62,000 bases of DNA, from positions 838,548-900,547 of the forward strand of contig NW_019091539.1 of NCBI RefSeq assembly GCF_001949145.1. Reading direction: 5' to 3'. The position numbers were made by a program, and so were the translations under genes. The DNA comes from Acanthaster planci (Eukaryota; Echinodermata; Asteroidea; Valvatida; Acanthasteridae). Every line of letters starts with the position of its first letter. The first letter of the stretch is position 1. This document shows, in pieces, positions 16,902 to 29,519 of this stretch. The notes under the pieces were generated by a model, which made no database searches, was not told the origin of the DNA, and saw only the letters and a list, made by a program, of their open reading frames with translations.

Positions 16902-19900
16902 GGTGACTGAAATCTGAAACACGCACTTCAGCTGGAACAGAGACAGAGAAAAACAAAGTTTTATTACCTGCCAACTTTGCTCTTTATATCGTACAAGTCC
17001 CATGTTATTTCTGCCCCCAACCGAACCGTGTAAATCATAGAAAGTAAATATGTGCCTTTTGTGGATGAGTAGGCCCTAGTTGACGATTTAGCCTGTCCTC
17101 CTTGTATTCACCTATTCCTTTATTAAAAGAACACTTTTTTAAAATTTAATCGGTGTCTTTTGCATAAATTGTCACGGTGCGTAACCGAAAATCCTTTCCC
17201 CTACCTTTGCACTTACCGAGTTATTGCCCGGCTCGTACAAACTTCAGCGCTGGTAGCCTGATGTTTTACCCACTGGTTGTTTGCTACTCTAAGCCTGGAT
17301 GCGGAGCTGGTATGCGACACTCTCCGTTGACTCCGGTCAATTCTCTTATGAAAAGTTTACAATCACCTGCTTTTTTCTGGCTATCGATTCAGCGAGGTTG
17401 CATCTTGTTCATCCAACCGTAATATACTATTCTTACAAAAATACAAACACCTCGGTAAACGCTATAGAGGCCTATCTAAATGCACAGTTCACATACAGCC
17501 TTTCTTCCATGCGTTCATTTTACCTTTTCCAAACGTCGATATTATGTCAAGTGACCGATGCACTTGTTCAGCATCAAATCTTACAGAGTGTAACAGGCTC
17601 CCCGGGTTTTTGAAAGATTTTTGGGCATACAGTTTTTGTTTCTTTGAGGCGTATTATTGACCATCATGCTGGTTCCTTACAATGTTAAAGGAAGTGTTAC
17701 CGAGTACCAGCTGCTAGAGGTCTGTGATCATGGCAAGCTTTTACTGATTAATTGATGCCGATTGGTTTGACTTTCCCTGGGAAGAGGGAAATCAGGGGCC
17801 ACAAACGTTTCTCAAACCGTCAAAACTATCTATAGTGAGTGTACATATACTTACAGACCGATAGGCTGCCATTTCAGGCGTGAACATGCCTGTGATTCGA
17901 CCGTGACAACCGTTCATTTCTGCCTTGATAGGTACGACCACACTCTAAATGACATGATTCGATATTGGGGCGTTTTTATTTGTCAAAATGAAAAGCTCTG
18001 TCTAAACACGCCTTGGAAACGTGGGGCTTGGACTTTTAGGATCCAACTCACGGATGCATATTTATATAATAAAATCTAGACCCGCTGCCCGAGGCTTATT
18101 GCGGTGATTAGTAGTAACAAACTCTTGCAAATGATGGTCGGCTTCATTAGTGATCGTCGAGGAAAGCGTGAATTTAAGTCCCAAATTCAGTGAAGGCCGA
18201 GTATTAGATGTTCGACCAGTGCTCGTCTGGTTATTTTCGCTTTTTGCGTGTTCTCAACGAATTTCTTTGAACAATATTGCACGCAGAACCAAACTCAACA
18301 GAAAAAAAATCGTTGAAAAATGTTTTTTTTTTTTTAGAATTTGAGATCAGGGATTTTCTTTCATAATAACTGAAACATGGGGAGATATGCTACATGTGAT
18401 GCCGCAGTTTGCAAGACAATCCTCCAGGCATGTCAGGAAAGGACTGTAATGTATGATAATGAAGATAAATAGTTCAAATCAAACCAATTATTGACGATTA
18501 CCTATCATGTAAACAGAAACTGACGGGAATTTCTGACACCTCCCCCCCACAAAAAAAGAAAACAAAAATCAAGTTGACAGAGCATAAAGTGCATGAACTT
18601 TATTAGTATGGGGAGTTGTCCATTGCCACGCTAACACTAACAGGAGCCTGCATGAAAATGACATTTCCTAGCGTGGGACTACATTTGTTACAACAAAGTA
18701 AAATAAAATCCAGTAGGCAATTCATGATTAATTAGTACTAAGCCAGCCGAAAAATAATTTTTCAATAGGAAGATTATTTACAAAGCATGAGGTCAGTATT
18801 TTGATCATAACTTTTCTTCGATACAATGCCGTCAGTTCTAGTTGTGCTAAATTACCAGTTAGCCTTATACGCCACCTAGTCAGATCGCCAAGAACTGTGA
18901 AAAATGTTGGGCTATAATTCAAAGTTTCCTCGGTGAGAACATGGGACACGAACATTATCTACAAAAGTTTGTTCCTGCCACGCACCACAGTAACTCGTAG
19001 GCAGTAATCTATAATGCGATGCACTGAAAGTATTAAACGTTTTCAACAAATATACCAAAGATTGTGGTAGTCTTCCAAATAGCCCTGGTTTGTTCACAAA
19101 CGGCGAAGTGTATTTCTGGCAGAAGGAGTTGCTAAGAAAATTGCGCCCCCTCTTGCTCCACCTTGGGGCTCATTCCTGCGCCTCGGCCCATGTGTGCTTC
19201 ATTATCGGCAACGTTGCGTGCTGACTGTTGGGGAACGGGTCAGTGTCAACTCGATGTTTCGACAAGGATTCTCTGGCCGTCCTCAAAAGAGTGTGCCCAG
19301 ACTGTTGTTGTTGTAGGTTGGGTTGGCACTTATGGCAGACTCTGTGCCCTGTGTGCCACAACTGAGCAAAACGGCAAAGAAAGACGAAAGCTGTTTTGTG
19401 CGGTTGGGTAACCATGCTGGTACCGGCCTGCCTAGCCACACAGGTCGAGTTCGGGCGGCCTGTTCTTGACACGAGTTTCGTGTTCTCGCGCTCTAACGGC
19501 GGGAACATGCATGACCCAAGAACACTGTTCTCAGAACAGGTTCACACCCCACCTCCTCGTCAGGGTTTTACACAAACACACGGAAAAACTCGTGAGATTT
19601 GATTTTTGAAAAGCTGCAAAAACTATCGAGATGGCTTACAAAGCTGGAAACAACGGAAAATTTTCCAAAATTAACAATACTTTTCCATGACAGAGATGGT
19701 TTTTAATGGAAAAGAAGTAAGTTCAAGTATCCAAACATTAACTCGCGAAGAATGCACAAGGACGCCGCCATGTTGCTTGCATGCTACAAATAACTAGCAC
19801 CGATAACCGGTTGTACGTTCCCGGCTTTCGAGCGGCCGACTCACGAACAACAAATCGACCTGTTCGTAAACATACGAGAACAAGACGCCCGAATTCAGCC

Positions 19901-22209
19901 ACAGTGTCACAGAAGGGCTCCCTCTAGCGTCGAGCCGTCTCCCGAGCAGTTTAAGGGCGCAAACCCCGCCGGTACATTCGCAGACTCGCATACCCCTGGG
20001 TGATAAAGGTAACACGATGCAGACCAAACGGTCACAGACACAGAACCCGTACTTGCCTTAAGCACAGTGCATATGCAACATCTTAATCAGAGGTGACTCG
20101 GTCAGCTAAAATTGTAAACTAAACGAAAATTTTGAATTTTGATTTTTTACGGCTTTTATGTAATTCTGTGTCACTTGAATGGTAGAATCCTTCCCTAATA
20201 ATTTGTATAAGTGACATTTCAGAATCAGATGCGTTAAGTGTTTTCTTCAGTTGTCTTCTTTGAGATTGGAATTTCGAGTACTCGATTAGAAAGTGTTTAA
20301 TTAACAGCACATGTCACTAGGGAATAGGTTCCTTTTTTGCACATACCGTTGCGAAGTCTGTGGAGGATGACTTCGTTCCATCTGCTCATGCCCCAACTGG
20401 AGATGGTTCATGAGAATCTTTACTTTATGTCATTATTTGTCATATTGTTTGCCGGACTGCTGTTGTTGTTTCAATGGCGCTTTCAGCTGCTAAGGCTATT
20501 TGCGCCAATCACTTTACGTTTATTCATAACCTTTATTTAAAAACTAAATCACCTCACGGAGTTGGGAAGAAGGCCCAGTTTTAGAGGCAGGGGGAAGCCG
20601 GAGAAAACCTGCGAGCGCGAGTATGGACTGGTTTACGCTCATGTGTTATACTTTATTTTAATTATGCGCGGAAATGCGTGCACCTTCGGAGTGTCTCAGC
20701 ATTCCGGCTACATGAAATTGCCAATAGAAATACACAGATTCAAAAATGCAGGCGCCTCCGCGGACATGGCACGCTTCCTGCACAGCCTGTGCCCGTCAAG
20801 TGACGTCAGGTGAAAAACCTCTACATGTATTTGGCAAGGAGCAAGCCTTCATGGTTGCTTACGTTTTTGAAGTCAAGTCCCATGAGCGTGCGTGCATAAT
20901 TATCAATTCAGTTCAAAAGTTCAAAATGCCGGCTCTCTCATGGGGTCCAGATAGTCCCTTAGCTTATTCACTTGATTTAGATACACATAATTATAACATA
21001 TTACCACTTTGCCAATAGCTATTTGGGTCTCAGTAACAGTTGTCAATATGTACGATAAGTGACAGGCTGACGTCATATGCATTTTTTCCCTTTGATAATG
21101 TTGCTTTCGACCATGGTTTTCAAGTACAAGTAAATTCAGTGGTTTTTGTGTGTGGGTGTCAAGGTGTGTGCGCAGCACAATCCCTTTTCGTTTTTAAAGT
21201 TCTCCAATAAGGGCAATCTCGGTGACAATTTCAATGATGCAAAAAGTGCAAATTCTCTTGTAGGATCTTACTAGTATTCAAGGCTTACAAACATAGTATG
21301 TGGCGTTTTCTCCGGGAATATAAACGACCCATGGGTAGAACAAACCTCTCTTAATTATGATTAAAATCAGAGTCTGAAGATTGTCGGAGGCTCCCGGAAA
21401 TGTTGTTGTCATCTTGCCGCTGTTTGCATTTGTACAAAAAACCTGTTTCTTGCCTGTAAGCTTCAGAGCAGAAATCAGCGTGGTATCATTCTAATACGTA
21501 AACGGGAAATAGGGGTTATTGTTTTCCTTTGTTTGGCCATTTGTGTGTGATTATGGCATTCCAAAAGCAGTGCTATTTCTCACAAGAATAGTTTTGCCCC
21601 TTGAATTAGGGAGCGCTCGCAACTGTTCCAACTTTGGCGATGAATGCTCTGTAAAGTCAAAGTTGCGTTCCCTCTGTCAGCCTCCTGCGCTTGAGTTATA
21701 CGCTTAGACGAGTATATTTGATCTACAGTAGTTCTGACCGAGTTTCTTCTGTCTTAAACAATAACTGGTAAGCGAGCTGGTCAAATAACAAACGTAACAT
21801 TTTGAATTTTAACAGTTTCATAAACTTCGCAATATAAAAGCGTAACAGAACTCAATATAAAAACAAAATTGACTTATAATTATGCACGTCGTCGTGCGTA
21901 ATACATTATATAAATGGAATAGTAAGAGTGGGGTCGCCCTGCTTTAGGCACGGTCCTCTACATTAAGTTTAACACAAACCTTGCATGGTAAGAACGTGGT
22001 CTTGATGCTAGAATGTGCTTATTTTTGGTTACACGACACGTCACATGACGTCATCACATGGCAAATTGCACGCAATATAAGTAAAGAAATACGTTAAAAC
22101 TGTAACGTTGAAAATAAACAATACTTCCGGGGTTACCAGAGGTGCAACAGTAAATGATTAGAACTCAAAACAGAATCAAAATTGTGTCAACATACTTCCT
22201 AAAATTTAG
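16902..22209. other. Gene-poor interval
   Basis: No gene recognised. ORFs up to 112 codons (19170-19508, -) and 104 codons (17299-17613, +) carry no recognisable domain and overlap other ORFs. A polypyrimidine stretch just above 16920 is likely the 3' end of an intron separating an unseen 5' UTR exon of the minus-strand GPCR. Promoter elements could not be identified with confidence. Confidence 0.35.
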
Positions 22210-22580
22210 GACCCTCTCTGCAAAAAGGTGTATTAAGTCGCGCAATGCAAAAGTGCATAAAGGCCCATCCATGTGCCGAAGGTGAAAATATTTGGAAATA
22301 TTTTGACCCCAATTGCTTGACCAGAAAGCCTCTGTTGCTCAAGAAAACCAAGAAAGTGTCCAATTTAAGTTGAATGTTTCTGTCTGTTATGTTTAAAGGG
22401 CATTATCTCAAAAACATGTATGATAAAATGAAATTATATGAATATGCAAATGGCAAATAACTAAAACTGGGATGAATTATCTATATATCAAATGAAAGCT
22501 TAGGATGTGAACAATTTGATTATATATATAACTGAAATTACAAAAAAAGTGACATAATACACCTTTTTGCAGAGCTGGTC
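22210..22580. mobile_element. MITE with ctctgcaaaaaggtgtatta termini
   Basis: The left end ctctgcaaaaaggtgtatta at about 22215 is mirrored by taatacacctttttgcagag at about 22556-22575: 20 matching bp in inverted orientation. The interior is AT-rich and non-coding. A related left end (gctctgcaaaaaagagtaat followed by aagtcgcgcaatt) occurs at about 25697, so this is a small dispersed family. Confidence 0.7.
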
Positions 22581-23730
22581 ACAAAAAATGCGAAAATTCT
22601 GGGAGCGGTATATAAAACAAAATCAAAGGGACAATGACCCCATCTAATGAGAAGGGCGCCCTTCATATTTAAATATATTTTTATTGTCAATCCCTTACTA
22701 AAGTTAGTCACAAACACTTCTTCTAAAAGAACAAAAGCTCTAAAACTTCGACGTCATCAAAGGAAGTTACTTTATGACACACATAACTCCTTCTTTTACA
22801 TGTAAAACACCGCGCAGAATAAACTTTCCAGGACAAACGACGGCAGCAGGCAGATTCTCAGATGGCAGCCTGTGACGTCATTCATCTGGAAGTAGTTATT
22901 CATGCTTAACTTTCAACTTCATGTTGTTCTGACGTTCAACGCTTTCACAGAAAACCGCTATCGAAGCAAAGTCTTTGAAATTTTGTAGAATTGCTCCCCC
23001 CTGGCAAAATTAGTGCACATAATACTACATGTTTCTTTGGGAATTGAACGCACTAACACTTCTGGAACAATACTACCGTTACCTAGCACTTACTCAGGGG
23101 TCGATCGGAACTATGAGGATACATTTTTGGACGAAAAAACGGACCTTCGTTTCTGCCCCCTTCACTCTGCAAAAGCCCGGACGCAACACTATGGCCCAGA
23201 GTACATGGATATGTATATATATGTCTCTTTCATCCTAAGTCAGTCATATCTTCCTATCCCATTGTAAATCGGCGGAACTAATATCTTTCTGCAAACTCAA
23301 ATTTACACCCCTAAAATGTCTTCGTGCAATATAAAATGATCCCGTACTGGCGCGAGAAGGAACCGCGAAGGCTTATACCATTCATAATGCATTCGCTTTA
23401 TTGCGTGCAGGGGAATTCCCCTCGATGTGAAAGGCTATTAGTCATCGAAGTCATAGCACATTATTAATACAGCGGCTCATGATGGTGTTATTCCCTGAAT
23501 GAGCAATCCAACCTTTGCAGCAAAACATATGACATGTCCTCACTTTGGAGATATCCAAAGCAGGGTAGTACGGTGGACCATGTAACACCAGTTTCTTGCC
23601 TATTTGTTTATCATAATCATTATTATTTCTTTAAAATTACAAACAAACTTTCAATCTTGTCAGAACTTGGCCAAAAAGTGGTGAGCTCGAAAACAGAATC
23701 AAAACGCAAGTTTCCGGCAAGATAGATGGT

Positions 23731-24600
23731 TCAGTAGTCACGATAAGCGCAGGGTTGGTGCTTCAGGCAACGTTCACACAGGTCACTACGATGTGGCCTC
23801 TTCTCCCTGTCCGGTTTACACTTACACGGTGGAATTGAGTGACACTTAGGGCATTGGAGAGGCTGAACCCTGTATGGATCGATAAAGTCATCCGGACATT
23901 TCCTGTTCTTGCATTGTTGACCAGATGATGGCTGTCACAGGGAAACCAAACCAACGGCAATTAACAGTAACCCCAAACAAAATTTTTAAAAAGTATGTGT
24001 ATCAAACGTCAAGGGGCGAGGTTGTCGATTTTGTCTCTGAAGATTTTCAAATTATTGTCTCTGTCCAAATGTGCTGCTCTTCTTGTTTCTTTTCCCCTCG
24101 TATCCATTTAAAGTTTAAATCATGTACCTACTTAAAGTGATTACGAAACCGTTAACCTTCAACTCTGTTTAACCATAAAATAAGAAATCCCGAATGCACT
24201 GCGTGTACGATGCACATAATGAAACAAGCCTGTTTGAATTTAACCAACTGCAAATTTGTACATAGGCCTTGTTACAATGCTAAAACACACAGACAACACG
24301 AAAAACCGGAACAGCAGCATAGGCAACAAAATCGACAAGAGCATCAATTATATCTAATTATAAATAGCAGTAGTGGCAAGCAACAACCTCTTCTCCCCCC
24401 TTTTTTCAAATTTTCAAATTTTTTCAGGGAGGGGGAAGTCCCCTGCCTAGCACCCCCCCCCGACGGCCCTGAACAGCACCAATACCTACCTTGTTAGTTC
24501 CAGCAAAACACCAAGCCCAGGAGCTCCGCCACTTCTTACGGCATTTAGGACACCTGAAGAAGCCAAACATGCGCTCGGTTTCTGCTTGATTCGGTCTCAT
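23731..24600 (-). CDS. ZAR1-type 3CxxC zinc-finger protein, copy 1 (two exons)
   Basis: Exons 24600-24490 and 23931-23731 join in phase 0 to give 103 residues. Exon 1 encodes the first CxxC knuckle (FFRCPKC), W-rich spacer and WCFAGTNK; exon 2 encodes SGQQCKNRKC, PYRVQPLQCPKC, CKC and the signature RPHRSDLCERC, ending RDY-stop. This is the C-terminal zinc-binding domain of zygote arrest protein 1 (ZAR1/ZAR1L); the intron after GTNK falls where, as I recall, vertebrate ZAR1 genes are also split. In vertebrates that domain binds RNA and controls maternal mRNA translation. Start is provisional: a likely acceptor (ttatgcatag) lies 26 bases upstream and the frame stays open to it, so more N-terminal coding exons are possible. 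A plus-strand TTTATT at about 23397 would be AATAAA on this strand. Two sister genes follow at 27.1-27.5 and 29.5-31.2 kb. Confidence 0.87.
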
Positions 24601-27057
24601 GTTGGATTGATTTCCAATCCAGTGTTCTATGCATAAAACATTAAAATAACCGATGGGTTGTTGGTAGTGCCGGACGTTGGGTATAGCTTTGTAAAAAAAA
24701 TAAAGGCATTTGGTCGTGTACATCTGGATTTTCTGGAGATGGTACGTCTTACAGTATAGAATATGGTTTGGATATTTTTTATCTTATATTTAAGAATATT
24801 ACACCTTTGATTTTTTTCTGGTACTGAGAAATAACGTTACTAGTGTTTGCTTATAATAACTTGTAAGTCGATATCTGGATCAGCTAGTACAATGAGATTG
24901 ACACATCAAACCCTGTAGGAAGCTTGTCTTCCTGCATACAGTAGGCTATTTCTCTGTTTACCCCAGGCTTTTCCAATCAATCTCACTCTTCCCATTAGCG
25001 TTTTAACAGAAAATGCCCACCTCACAGGATACGAAATGATAAAATAGAAGCTGTGTACATTTCTGTGTCCAAGACAGCAAATGTCTCGTTTCCATTTACA
25101 TCTGGTCAAACCATTTTTTTCCCTGCAGTTTTATTGTGGCTTGCTCGGGAACTTACCAAAGACTTCGTTTTGTGAAGAAAGTCGTGTTTTCGTCCAGCGA
25201 GAGTGCGAAAAAGAAGTCTGGCCTCTGCCTAGCAAAAGAAGTCCGATTCTGTACATTCTTCACAACACTCCACAGTGAGCCAAGTCCAACATTTAATGTA
25301 TCATAACAGTGTTATTTCTCATTACAGGATATGTGTCATTACAATCGCCGGGATGTTGCGTGCTTAAAGCCCAGCTCTCACGTGAGGAGAGCTGGGCTTT
25401 AAAGAGCAACTCAAAGGAAAACATGTTTTCTCTGATTTTATCTGTTCAAATAAATATGGAAGCATCCACATCGAACGCAGTGTCATTTGTCTTCAGAGCT
25501 CAACTTAATGCTTCTCTATCCTATTCAACGCCTTTGATTCGTCCGATATTGGGGACTTGGAGGTCACAGTATGGAAAAAAACCCGATGTCTATGGTTAGC
25601 ACGTTGATATGTTCCAACATTTAGTGTGATGAAGAGTTTTGACATGCATCAGCTTCTTAGGTAAAGAGGCTTACTACACATTAATCATTTGTGGCCCGCT
25701 CTGCAAAAAAGAGTAATAAGTCGCGCAATTCCAAAACATGTCATGGCCTGTTCTATTTGGAGAGGGCAAAATTTTTTCAAAACCGTGATGTTATGTTTTT
25801 TCATTTAATAGCTTTTATAATATTTATATTTTCAGAATTTGTGTGACTACAAACATGGATGCTGATGAATAAAGTTGAACAATTATCAATCAGTAGGAAA
25901 TCCTATATAGAATTGTGTTTCCAAGCGCTACACTTTATGAGCTTTTTCTCGAAAAGTGTTATTTATTGAATCTGAAAATGTGGATATACAAATGTCTATA
26001 TATCTCCGGAACGTAGCATGCTGCAGGGGTAATTCATATATCAAATTCTACCTTTTGATGTACAAAATCCAGCCAAGTCAAAAACTCCTCTGAATTTGGC
26101 AAATGATTACCCATTTTTCTAGAGCCAGTCACATTTAAGGTAACCACACATTCGACGTCAAGACTCCTAAACTCTTCTTTGTTTTCATGCAGTAGTAATG
26201 TTAAAAAAATATCTGCAGCAGAAAAGACAACCAGTGATGTCATCCACTTCGACGACCGTACTAAACCGAGAGCTTAATTTCATAGATCTATCATACTAAG
26301 AGAAACATTGTAAATGTTGTAAATACTTTCGCGTTGTTTTCCAAAGCGGTGCATCAGCCAAAAATATCCTTTAAATCCATTGCAGTGAAGCGATGAAGAT
26401 ACATTCTTAAATAATCTCAATATACATGTACCTTGAATGTACATACGATCTCATTAATGTACGGTTCAGTGCTTCTTTTACGTGATTCATTATAATTTCT
26501 TATCGTCGGATTGCACTGTAATACTTTCACTCAATTTGTAACGTAATACTATTTTATCACTTACTGATCTCGAATGATTTGAACATGCAGTTTATATATG
26601 ATATTTACACATCTCGTTTGCATAGGGAATTTCTTAGTAGGCTACTCAGCAGTAAAAAAGTCAACATTGCATTATTTTCGAAATTTGAAACATTACAAAG
26701 GTCACAAAGCCAAGAATTATTGTCCGTTAATTGCGGGGATAGTAAGAGTGGATAAACTGAGACACACTTGAATATTTTGTTGAAAAAGGAATATTCTAAT
26801 TACAATATGCGTCGATTTAAGCAGCCGCAGTTACTGCATTTAAGCTTTGTGCGAAAATGCCATGCTTAATATTGCAGTGAAACTTAGCATTACTTTGTTA
26901 TCATTTGTGTAGAGCCGTAAATATTATCTTTGCTTTCCATAAACTATTCAAAATTAAACAATCGCAGACAACAATTCCATTTATTGTTAGGTTAAGCTGC
27001 CAATCAGGGCTGATATCCCACGGTGGGTTGCAGGACGTTGTGTCATAGCTACCTTAA
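24601..27057. other. Interval between ZAR1-like copies 1 and 2
   Basis: No gene recognised. Contains a perfect short hairpin (25364-25402) and, from about 25693, a half copy of the ctctgcaaaaa MITE family, followed by AT-rich non-coding sequence. A TTTATT at 26980-26985 (AATAAA on the minus strand) is well placed as poly(A) signal for the copy 2 gene. Upstream 5' exons of copy 1 may lie here but I could not identify any. Confidence 0.4.
25364..25402. repeat. Perfect 16-bp hairpin
   Basis: ttaaagcccagctctc and its exact reverse complement gagagctgggctttaa are separated by acgtgag. Composition is mixed, so it is unlikely to be chance low complexity. It could be a tiny inverted repeat or a transcribed stem. 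Confidence 0.8.
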
Positions 27058-27478
27058 CTAACGATTGCCACCGCAGGGAAGCCTCTTGGCGCACCGCTCG
27101 CAAAGGTCGCTGCGATGGGGTTTCTCCGGGTCGTTGTGGCGGTCGTCACGGTCACAGAAGCAGTCGGTGTTGGAACCACAAATCGGGCATCTCAGACGCT
27201 CCACTTTGTAAGGTTTGATGTAATCCTTCGGGCAACCTGGATTCTGGCACTGCTGCCCAGAGCACGGCTTAAAAATAAAAAAAAAAAGTTCAGACATTTG
27301 TATATTGAATGCGTCATAATTATTTCAGAATTCTGAAGTTATTGTCACACATTTTCACAGACTCAAAACGTTCGTTCAATACCTCATCTGTGCCTTTATA
27401 GCACCAGGTGTGAGCGCTCTCCCAATCTCGCCCGCATGTGGGACATGTGAAGTAGCCGTACCTTCGCTGCTGAGACAT
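27058..27478 (-). CDS. ZAR1-type 3CxxC zinc-finger protein, copy 2 (two exons)
   Basis: Exons 27478-27383 and 27267-27058 (stop TAG) join in phase 0 to give 101 residues. Exon 1: RRYGYFTCPTC, DWESAHTWCYKGTDE; exon 2: SGQQCQNPGC, PYKVERLRCPIC, CFC, then KPHRSDLCERC and a short basic end. The RYGYFTC and WESAHTWC stretches are especially close to vertebrate ZAR1 (YGYYHC, WESAYVWC as I recall it). The 115-bp intron is much shorter than in the neighbours. The ATG is preceded, 21 in-frame bases upstream, by a likely acceptor (ttgaatttgcag), so the 101-residue product is the minimum. AATAAA on this strand at 26985-26980 lies about 75 bp past the stop. Function by family: zinc-dependent RNA binding; not shown here. 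Confidence 0.88.
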
Positions 27479-29519
27479 TCTTGACTTTCTCGAGCTTTTC
27501 TGCAAATTCAACAATGTGTTTCAAAGAAGATGTGATTGTCTACGATGCATGACCGTCGTGTGTTAGTCCTTATTCACATATTAATTAAACGAAAGAAATC
27601 TGTTCTTTGTTTTTCCAACAATCAAGCTTTTTCATTTGTGAACGAAAACTGTGGAGGAAATTAAATACACGATTTATTTTGTTCAATGTGATCTCATTTT
27701 GAACTGTTAGGCCTACTGGACCTTGTAGACCACAATGTGTTGCTCTCTTCAGGGAAAAACAAAAAACAACTAAGCAATATTTGCCACAAATACTAGGCAT
27801 TTACCCACATGGTATAGAGCAGGTGGCTACACCCATCAAGCACTGAGTTTACCTTATCTGCAGAATCGTTGTTCAAACGCGAGGAAGAAGATAATGGCGT
27901 TCTTCGCTCGTCAGCCTTCCCTGCAACTGCAGTCGTGTCTGGATAAACTGGTAGCGGTCGTAACACGAGCGCCTAAAGGAATTGGCCACTGGTTCCCATA
28001 GATGCACCTGTCATTTCCAGCCGCAGCCATAAAATTCGGCCAGAGCCACAACAGCATACAATAGAATCCCTAACAGTCAGCATCAGGTCGAAGATTGCCA
28101 TTGCGTGCTGAGGGAAATCCCGCATAGAACAAACAACACTGACGACTTCAGTTATTAAAGAGGCGATGAACTGAAGTTAGGTTTATAGACCATGGCAGAA
28201 TCGTATTTAATTAACAGTAAAGCTCCATGTATAATTGGCTTTTATGATGATACATGTGTAAACTGGGAAGTATTCTGTATATAATGAAATTATTTTTGTC
28301 TACCTTTTTGGGCAGGGTATCGTTCAAGTAGATTTCAACGGCTATCTTTCACTCTAAGTACTTGTTTGCTGTCCGAGTCAGCCATTATCTTTACAGTTTC
28401 CATCATTAAGACCATTTCTGTTGGGGAGTTTATGGCCGTACAGACCTCAAATCCTCTTTTTTGAACAATTAAAAGGAGAGTCGACAAAACACACATCGGC
28501 AGCAAACTGACAAAGCGTCGAAGGTCAAAGGGTCATCTCCGAGGTATTTCCGAGCAAATGAGGGATTTTTATTATCTTTCTTTCCTCCCCCCTCCACTTT
28601 TAATTTTTTTTTTCCCTGCGGAGATTATGGGATTGGGGTGGCGTCCCCTTTCCCATGGAGTGGTGTGCAATGTGTCATGCTTAGGGATCTGCCTACACTG
28701 ATGAGGAGTTGACTGGTTTACAGATGACTTTTAGCCCGGCGGATTGGGTGTTCGACACCCAATTGTATGCATATTACGCTCGCTGGACGATGATAGATGA
28801 AGATCGCTGCATAATTTTTCTAGTATAGGAATTCCTCCGTTTTGACATTATGCTGCCGTACCAGCTGCTTGCTGGTTCCCATCCCTTTGTTTTAATTGTT
28901 TTGTTTGTTGGTTGGTTGGTTCTTTTAAAATTTATTGGTTGTACGTTTGGTTTTTGCTCCAGTTTCTAGGCTTTTAAGTTAATAAATAATCATGCAATAC
29001 AGAACTATTGGAAATGCATACACTTACTGCAATGACTAGAGCCTAACAAATCATTTGTTTAAAGCTAGAGAGGCTAGAGAGTCAAACTTCATGAAATTGT
29101 CTATAAATGTCGAAACGACGGGTCCTTAAGCTTATACCGCCATCATAACTATACAGCTACAAGTCTACTTAGTATGTCTGTGCTGGTGTGTGAAAACACT
29201 TCAATTCAAACATTTACGGGCATACTGCATGGTCATTTCGAGCACCTTGACCAAAAATTAGTATCAGAACAAAAGTTTGCATGGTTACTACAAAACCTTG
29301 CATAGTAACTACAATAACTTGGCGCTCAGAAGGCAAGTGCTCTGCCTCTGAATCTTCCTCAGGGTTTTAATGAGTTCTCGTGAGGACTTTTCTCCCCGAT
29401 ATCTGAGCAAAACTTTACGAAGGACTTAGCTTTCCCCTTAAAATGTTTGTGACATTAACCTTATAAAATTGAGTGTTCTGTTTATCGCGACTTGGTGAGT
29501 TGATCGTAGATTATAAGAC
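27479..29519. other. Interval between ZAR1-like copies 2 and 3
   Basis: No gene recognised. A short plus-strand ORF starting with ATG at about 27893 (MAFFARQPSLQLQS...) is followed by a GT and could be an isolated exon, but nothing supports it further. T-rich and C-rich tracts at 28580-28620. The rest shows nothing recognisable. Confidence 0.35.

Noticed and set aside
16902-17003. N-terminal extension of the minus-strand GPCR to the ATG at 17003
   Set aside because: A likely splice acceptor lies between the two ATGs and the 16901 ATG has a far better start context.
27893-27997. Short plus-strand ORF MAFFARQPSLQLQS... as a first exon
   Set aside because: Only 34 codons, no downstream exon found and no known family.
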